This document shows, one piece after another, positions 20,248 through 23,550 of a DNA stretch of 23,550 bases (within the stretch, counting starts at the first letter, position 1; every line of letters starts with the position of its first letter). Below the pieces are notes generated by a model. It had not been told where the DNA came from. It did no database searches and saw nothing but the letters and a program-made list of their open reading frames with translations. Both the position numbers and the translations under genes were made by a program. This DNA is from a virus: positions 1-23,550 of the IMG/VR virus record IMGVR_UViG_3300036715_000367. One strand, given 5' to 3'.

Positions 20248-23001
20248 ATGGCTACGATAGACCAGCAGATAGAAGAAGCTAAGAGCAGAATCGACGAAAA
20301 AAATGACAGGTATAATTACTATCGTGACATTGCGGCTGCAGGCGTAACTGCGACAAGCACTGCGGCAGATGTGTCATTTGCCAATGACGCGGCTAGTACT
20401 GCCCTCGCGAATAAAATCGCAATGGAAAACGATTTAAAAAAATTAGTAGCCACTAAAGATGCTGCTGATGCAGCTGCCGCTGAACAGTCTCGCGTGGCCC
20501 CGCCTGTACCAGCCGAAACCGCAGTTACACCCACTCCTCAAAATAGCGAGCCATTACCTGCAGAGGACGAGGATGCATCACACGCCGCAGATTCTGCCGG
20601 AATAAACTTATTTGCTGGTGATGCTAGAGCTTACGAGTTAGCACAGTTAACAACACCTGGGCGATTGTCTAAAGATGATGTAGTGTCTGCCACTGATCCT
20701 GTTGTCATTGATCCCATTGCAAAAGGATTAACTCCGACACAAAATCCTCTGCACGAATATGCTACATATACATACGGTCTTACTCTGTTTATTTTACAGA
20801 AAGATGAGTTCAATACATTGCAAGCAACAGATGTGGCTGGCGGTACCACCTGGGAACCTAAGTACGCAATCATAAGTTCAGCGGGAAAGTACAATAACGC
20901 TGCATCTAATTTAGATAACGATACTGGTCGCATAGGTCCATTTCAAAACGTAGATTTCTATTTTGATAATCTACGTATGACCACTGTGGTTGGTATGAAT
21001 AGTAAAACACGTGGCACTAACGCCATTGACATAAGCTTTACTATTATAGAACCAATGGGCATGACGCTTTTGAACCGCATTATTGATGCTGCATCTGATC
21101 CGGCCGGGGCCATACAAAGTAAAAACTATATCTCGCAACCATACCTACTACAAATAGATTTCTTTGGTAGCAAAGATTTGGGTGATATAGCTGCACCTAT
21201 TCGCAATCTTCGTAAACGTTTTCCTATCAAAATAATTGAGATGAAGATTAAGGCAACCTCTAAAGGGTCAGAGTATGCGATCAAGGCTATCCCGTTTGGA
21301 CACCAATCGTTAACCGAGACGGTCGCATCTATTCCTGTTAACCTCGAGGTAGTGGCATCCACTGTTGGTAACTTCTTTGGTAGCCTAGTAGCTAATACTA
21401 AGTTTACATCAGAGTTTGATAAGCAAGAAGCTGACAACAGGGCAACAACTGATGAAAGAAAAAAAGCAGATGCAGCGCAAGCGCATCGAGGCGGAAACAC
21501 ACATTCTGCCGCAGTAGCTCCTGCCAATACTCCATTCAGAGTAGAAAGTTATACAGATGCAATGAACGCGTGGTTTCAACGACTAGTATTAAAAGGACAT
21601 TGCGATGTTGCAGACGAGGTAGGCTTTTTCTTTGATGAATCTTTCCGGGAAAGTTTGATTGTTAATCCTGCGACCTCAAATCCTAAAAGCACCGCGTTTA
21701 TTGACGCTCGCACAAACCAAAAATCTATTGCAGGTGGTGGTCGTGGTGGTTATGGCGTAGACAAGTCATTGAATGTATTTCCTATAACTGCGGCAACTAG
21801 TGTCATCGAAGTTATTAATATTGTTATGCGTAGCAGTGAATTCATTAAGCGTCAAATTAATGATCCCATGAGTAAGAATCCTACATTTAAAGAAGACACT
21901 CCTGTAAAATTCTATAAGATAATACCACACGTTATTCTTAAAGACTTTGACGTTAAGCGTAATAGATATGCAACGAAGACTATCTATTATGTAATACCAT
22001 ACGACTACTTTAACACAAAACATCCTAATTTGCCGTATGGAACACCCACAAGCACAAGCAAAGAATACAACTACATGTATACAGGTAAAAATGTCGACAT
22101 AGTTGATTTTCAAATTGATTTCGATACTGCATTCTATACTGCGGTGCAGGTAGACCGTGCCAATGCAAGCCAAGATGCACCAGTGCCTAACGGAGACGAT
22201 ACAGAGTCAGAAGACAAGACCCCGGGAATCCGCGGTGTTCAACCTGACAGCATTCAACAACCCACAGTGGAGTTTAGAACTGGTGATAAAGGTGCAGCGT
22301 CAACTGACGTTAGTAACGCAAACGATGCGCTTGCAGCAAATGCTGTCAAGAGCATATACTCTAGTTCGCGTGGTGACATGATTAATGTCAAGCTAAAGAT
22401 TGTAGGCGACCCAGACTTTATTAAGCAAGATGACATATACACTAATCCTGGGCAGAATACAGAATGCAAAAATAAAAGAATCGCAGCAGACGGTACGATT
22501 ATGATGGATAGCAGTGAGGTATTTGTCCGTATTTCGTTTAAAACTCCCGCTGACATAGATGAGCTGTCGGGAGTTGCTGATCCACATAAAGCAGGTAAGT
22601 ATGCAATAAGCAAGTTTAGCGGAGTCTACAAAGTGTTGACTGTAGACAATGAACTTAGTCGCGGTCAGTTTGTGCAAACTCTCGACGCGATTAAGATATT
22701 TGACGATAATGCTCCTAAAAAGGCAAGACCGATTGCCGGTGCAGGTCAAGGAACTGGGACAGGCATTTACGCAAGACAACCTGTAATTCCTGTGAATACA
22801 GATTCAGCTAATACAGGGTCAGACGCAAAATTTTATTCATCAGATAAAAAACCAGTAATGTACATAGGAAATAGTGGTAGAGGAGTAGTTGATCCTCCTT
22901 TTGCTATACCATCAGCTGATGTGCCCGAATCGGAGAATCCTGCACTAGACCAAGCTAAAGCTGACACTGCAGAACTAAACAGATTTCTACGTAATACATA
23001 A
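20248..23001 (+). CDS. Large baseplate hub-like structural protein (gp27 position)
   Basis: The 917-residue protein has an N-terminal helical and Ala-rich region (residues about 1-115), then a beta-rich body with TYTYGLTLFILQKDEFNTLQ, FYFDNLRMTTVVGMNSKTRG, AIDISFTIIEPMGMTLLNRI and YLLQIDFFG. Further on are VIEVINIVMRSSEFIKRQI, VDIVDFQIDFDTAFYTAVQV, KLKIVGDPDFIKQDDIY and FSGVYKVLTVDNELSRGQF. The last segments resemble the parts of hub proteins (gp27 and late control D type) that end in a tail-lysozyme-binding domain. It lies directly before gp5, the partner of gp27 in T4, with a one-base TAATG overlap. T4 gp27 is 391 residues, so this is more than twice as long and may combine hub functions. 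The exact homologue is not certain. Confidence 0.65.
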   Translation: MATIDQQIEEAKSRIDEKNDRYNYYRDIAAAGVTATSTAADVSFANDAASTALANKIAMENDLKKLVATKDAADAAAAEQSRVAPPVPAETAVTPTPQNSEPLPAEDEDASHAADSAGINLFAGDARAYELAQLTTPGRLSKDDVVSATDPVVIDPIAKGLTPTQNPLHEYATYTYGLTLFILQKDEFNTLQATDVAGGTTWEPKYAIISSAGKYNNAASNLDNDTGRIGPFQNVDFYFDNLRMTTVVGMNSKTRGTNAIDISFTIIEPMGMTLLNRIIDAASDPAGAIQSKNYISQPYLLQIDFFGSKDLGDIAAPIRNLRKRFPIKIIEMKIKATSKGSEYAIKAIPFGHQSLTETVASIPVNLEVVASTVGNFFGSLVANTKFTSEFDKQEADNRATTDERKKADAAQAHRGGNTHSAAVAPANTPFRVESYTDAMNAWFQRLVLKGHCDVADEVGFFFDESFRESLIVNPATSNPKSTAFIDARTNQKSIAGGGRGGYGVDKSLNVFPITAATSVIEVINIVMRSSEFIKRQINDPMSKNPTFKEDTPVKFYKIIPHVILKDFDVKRNRYATKTIYYVIPYDYFNTKHPNLPYGTPTSTSKEYNYMYTGKNVDIVDFQIDFDTAFYTAVQVDRANASQDAPVPNGDDTESEDKTPGIRGVQPDSIQQPTVEFRTGDKGAASTDVSNANDALAANAVKSIYSSSRGDMINVKLKIVGDPDFIKQDDIYTNPGQNTECKNKRIAADGTIMMDSSEVFVRISFKTPADIDELSGVADPHKAGKYAISKFSGVYKVLTVDNELSRGQFVQTLDAIKIFDDNAPKKARPIAGAGQGTGTGIYARQPVIPVNTDSANTGSDAKFYSSDKKPVMYIGNSGRGVVDPPFAIPSADVPESENPALDQAKADTAELNRFLRNT

Positions 23002-23550
23002 TGGCAACAAATAAACGATTAGGCAAAAAATTACCAGAGTGGGTACGCCGCGAAGATGCCCCTGGGGTCCGTGTAGATAGCGGTCCGTTTATAGGTATTG
23101 TTAAGAACAACAATGACCCAACACGCAGTGGTCGTCTACGGGTGTGGATTCCTGACCTTGGTGGTGACGAGAATGATGAAAGAGCGTGGCGCACAGTTGC
23201 GTATGCATCACCTTACTTTGGGCAGACAAACAATAGCAGCACGAGTAAGAACAATAAGTTCACTGAAGTAGCACACACCTACGGGATGTGGATGGTTCCG
23301 CCTGACTTAGAGAATCAAGTAATATGTACATTCGTGTCTGGCGATCCTGCTAAAGGATATTGGTTTGCTTGCGTTAACCCGAATTTAAGCCATTACATGG
23401 TCCCTGCCCTGGCAGCAGGTAATGTAGTGGACAACACTAAAACAAACGCAGGACTACAATCTAAATACGACAAAGCGACAAGTGCCTGGCCAGTAGTTGA
23501 ATTCAACGAAGAAGATCCTGGCAACTTGTCAGCATCGTATTCTATAAATC
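23001..23550 (+). CDS. 5: Baseplate hub and tail spike gp5, N-terminal part
   Basis: The gene runs off the window; 183 codons are visible. Residues about 30-110 form the gp5 OB-fold: GPFIGIVKNNNDPTRSGRLR followed by VWIPDLGGD, then WRTVAYASPYFG and GMWMVPPDLENQVICTFVSG and YWFACVNPN. In T4 this domain binds the gp27 hub at the tip of the tail tube. Whether the T4 lysozyme domain and the C-terminal beta-helix follow cannot be seen. It overlaps the stop of the hub-like gene by one base, so the two are likely translated in coupled fashion. Confidence 0.9.
   Translation, partial: MATNKRLGKKLPEWVRREDAPGVRVDSGPFIGIVKNNNDPTRSGRLRVWIPDLGGDENDERAWRTVAYASPYFGQTNNSSTSKNNKFTEVAHTYGMWMVPPDLENQVICTFVSGDPAKGYWFACVNPNLSHYMVPALAAGNVVDNTKTNAGLQSKYDKATSAWPVVEFNEEDPGNLSASYSIN

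Overview
The window is a stretch of a T4-like contractile-tailed phage (Caudoviricetes, T4 superfamily). By protein character it is closer to the marine cyanophage/pelagiphage-type T4 relatives than to coliphage T4. It carries recognisable homologues of T4 genes 23, 22, 21, 68, 67, 20, 26, 46, 47, 55, 48, 53 and 5, a tape measure protein and three GIY-YIG homing endonucleases. No host gene or attachment site is seen, so the host cannot be named.

Layout. (1) 1-5946, minus strand: head module in T4 order, portal gp20 > gp67-like > gp68-like > protease gp21 > scaffold gp22 > major capsid gp23 (cut by the window edge). A GIY-YIG endonuclease sits between gp21 and gp22. (2) 5950-8469, minus: tape measure protein. 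(3) 8519-9579, plus, divergent from the tape measure: a gp26-type tail chaperone/baseplate protein whose 3' end carries a T TTT TTC slippery heptamer. The -1 frame from there runs open into a second short domain. (4) 9580-10348: about 770 bases without a convincing gene, beginning with a terminator and holding many nested inverted repeats; I propose a large structured RNA. (5) 10349-18896, minus: a tightly overlapped operon. In transcription order it runs broken GIY-YIG endonuclease > late sigma factor gp55 > sulfotransferase-like protein > gp47 nuclease > second sulfotransferase-like protein > gp46 ATPase > two radical SAM/SPASM proteins > GIY-YIG endonuclease. (6) 18992-23550, plus: baseplate/tail-tube module gp48 > gp53 > a 917-residue hub-like protein > gp5 (cut by the window edge).

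How it works together. gp46/gp47 would process DNA ends for recombination-dependent replication, and gp55 would switch host RNA polymerase to late promoters. Late promoters of the form TATAAATA or NCTAAATA lie 19-33 bases upstream of the head, tail and baseplate genes. Two sigma70-like promoters sharing a TGCTACA(A/C)T extended -10 head the recombination/sigma operon. The radical SAM and sulfotransferase-like pairs have no assigned substrate and are the least explained enzymes here.

Most notable points: a probable programmed -1 frameshift in the tail chaperone gene; gp55 apparently starting at an ATT codon that overlaps the stop of an endonuclease interrupted by TAG; the ornate noncoding region; and the paired, uncharacterised enzymes within the recombination operon.
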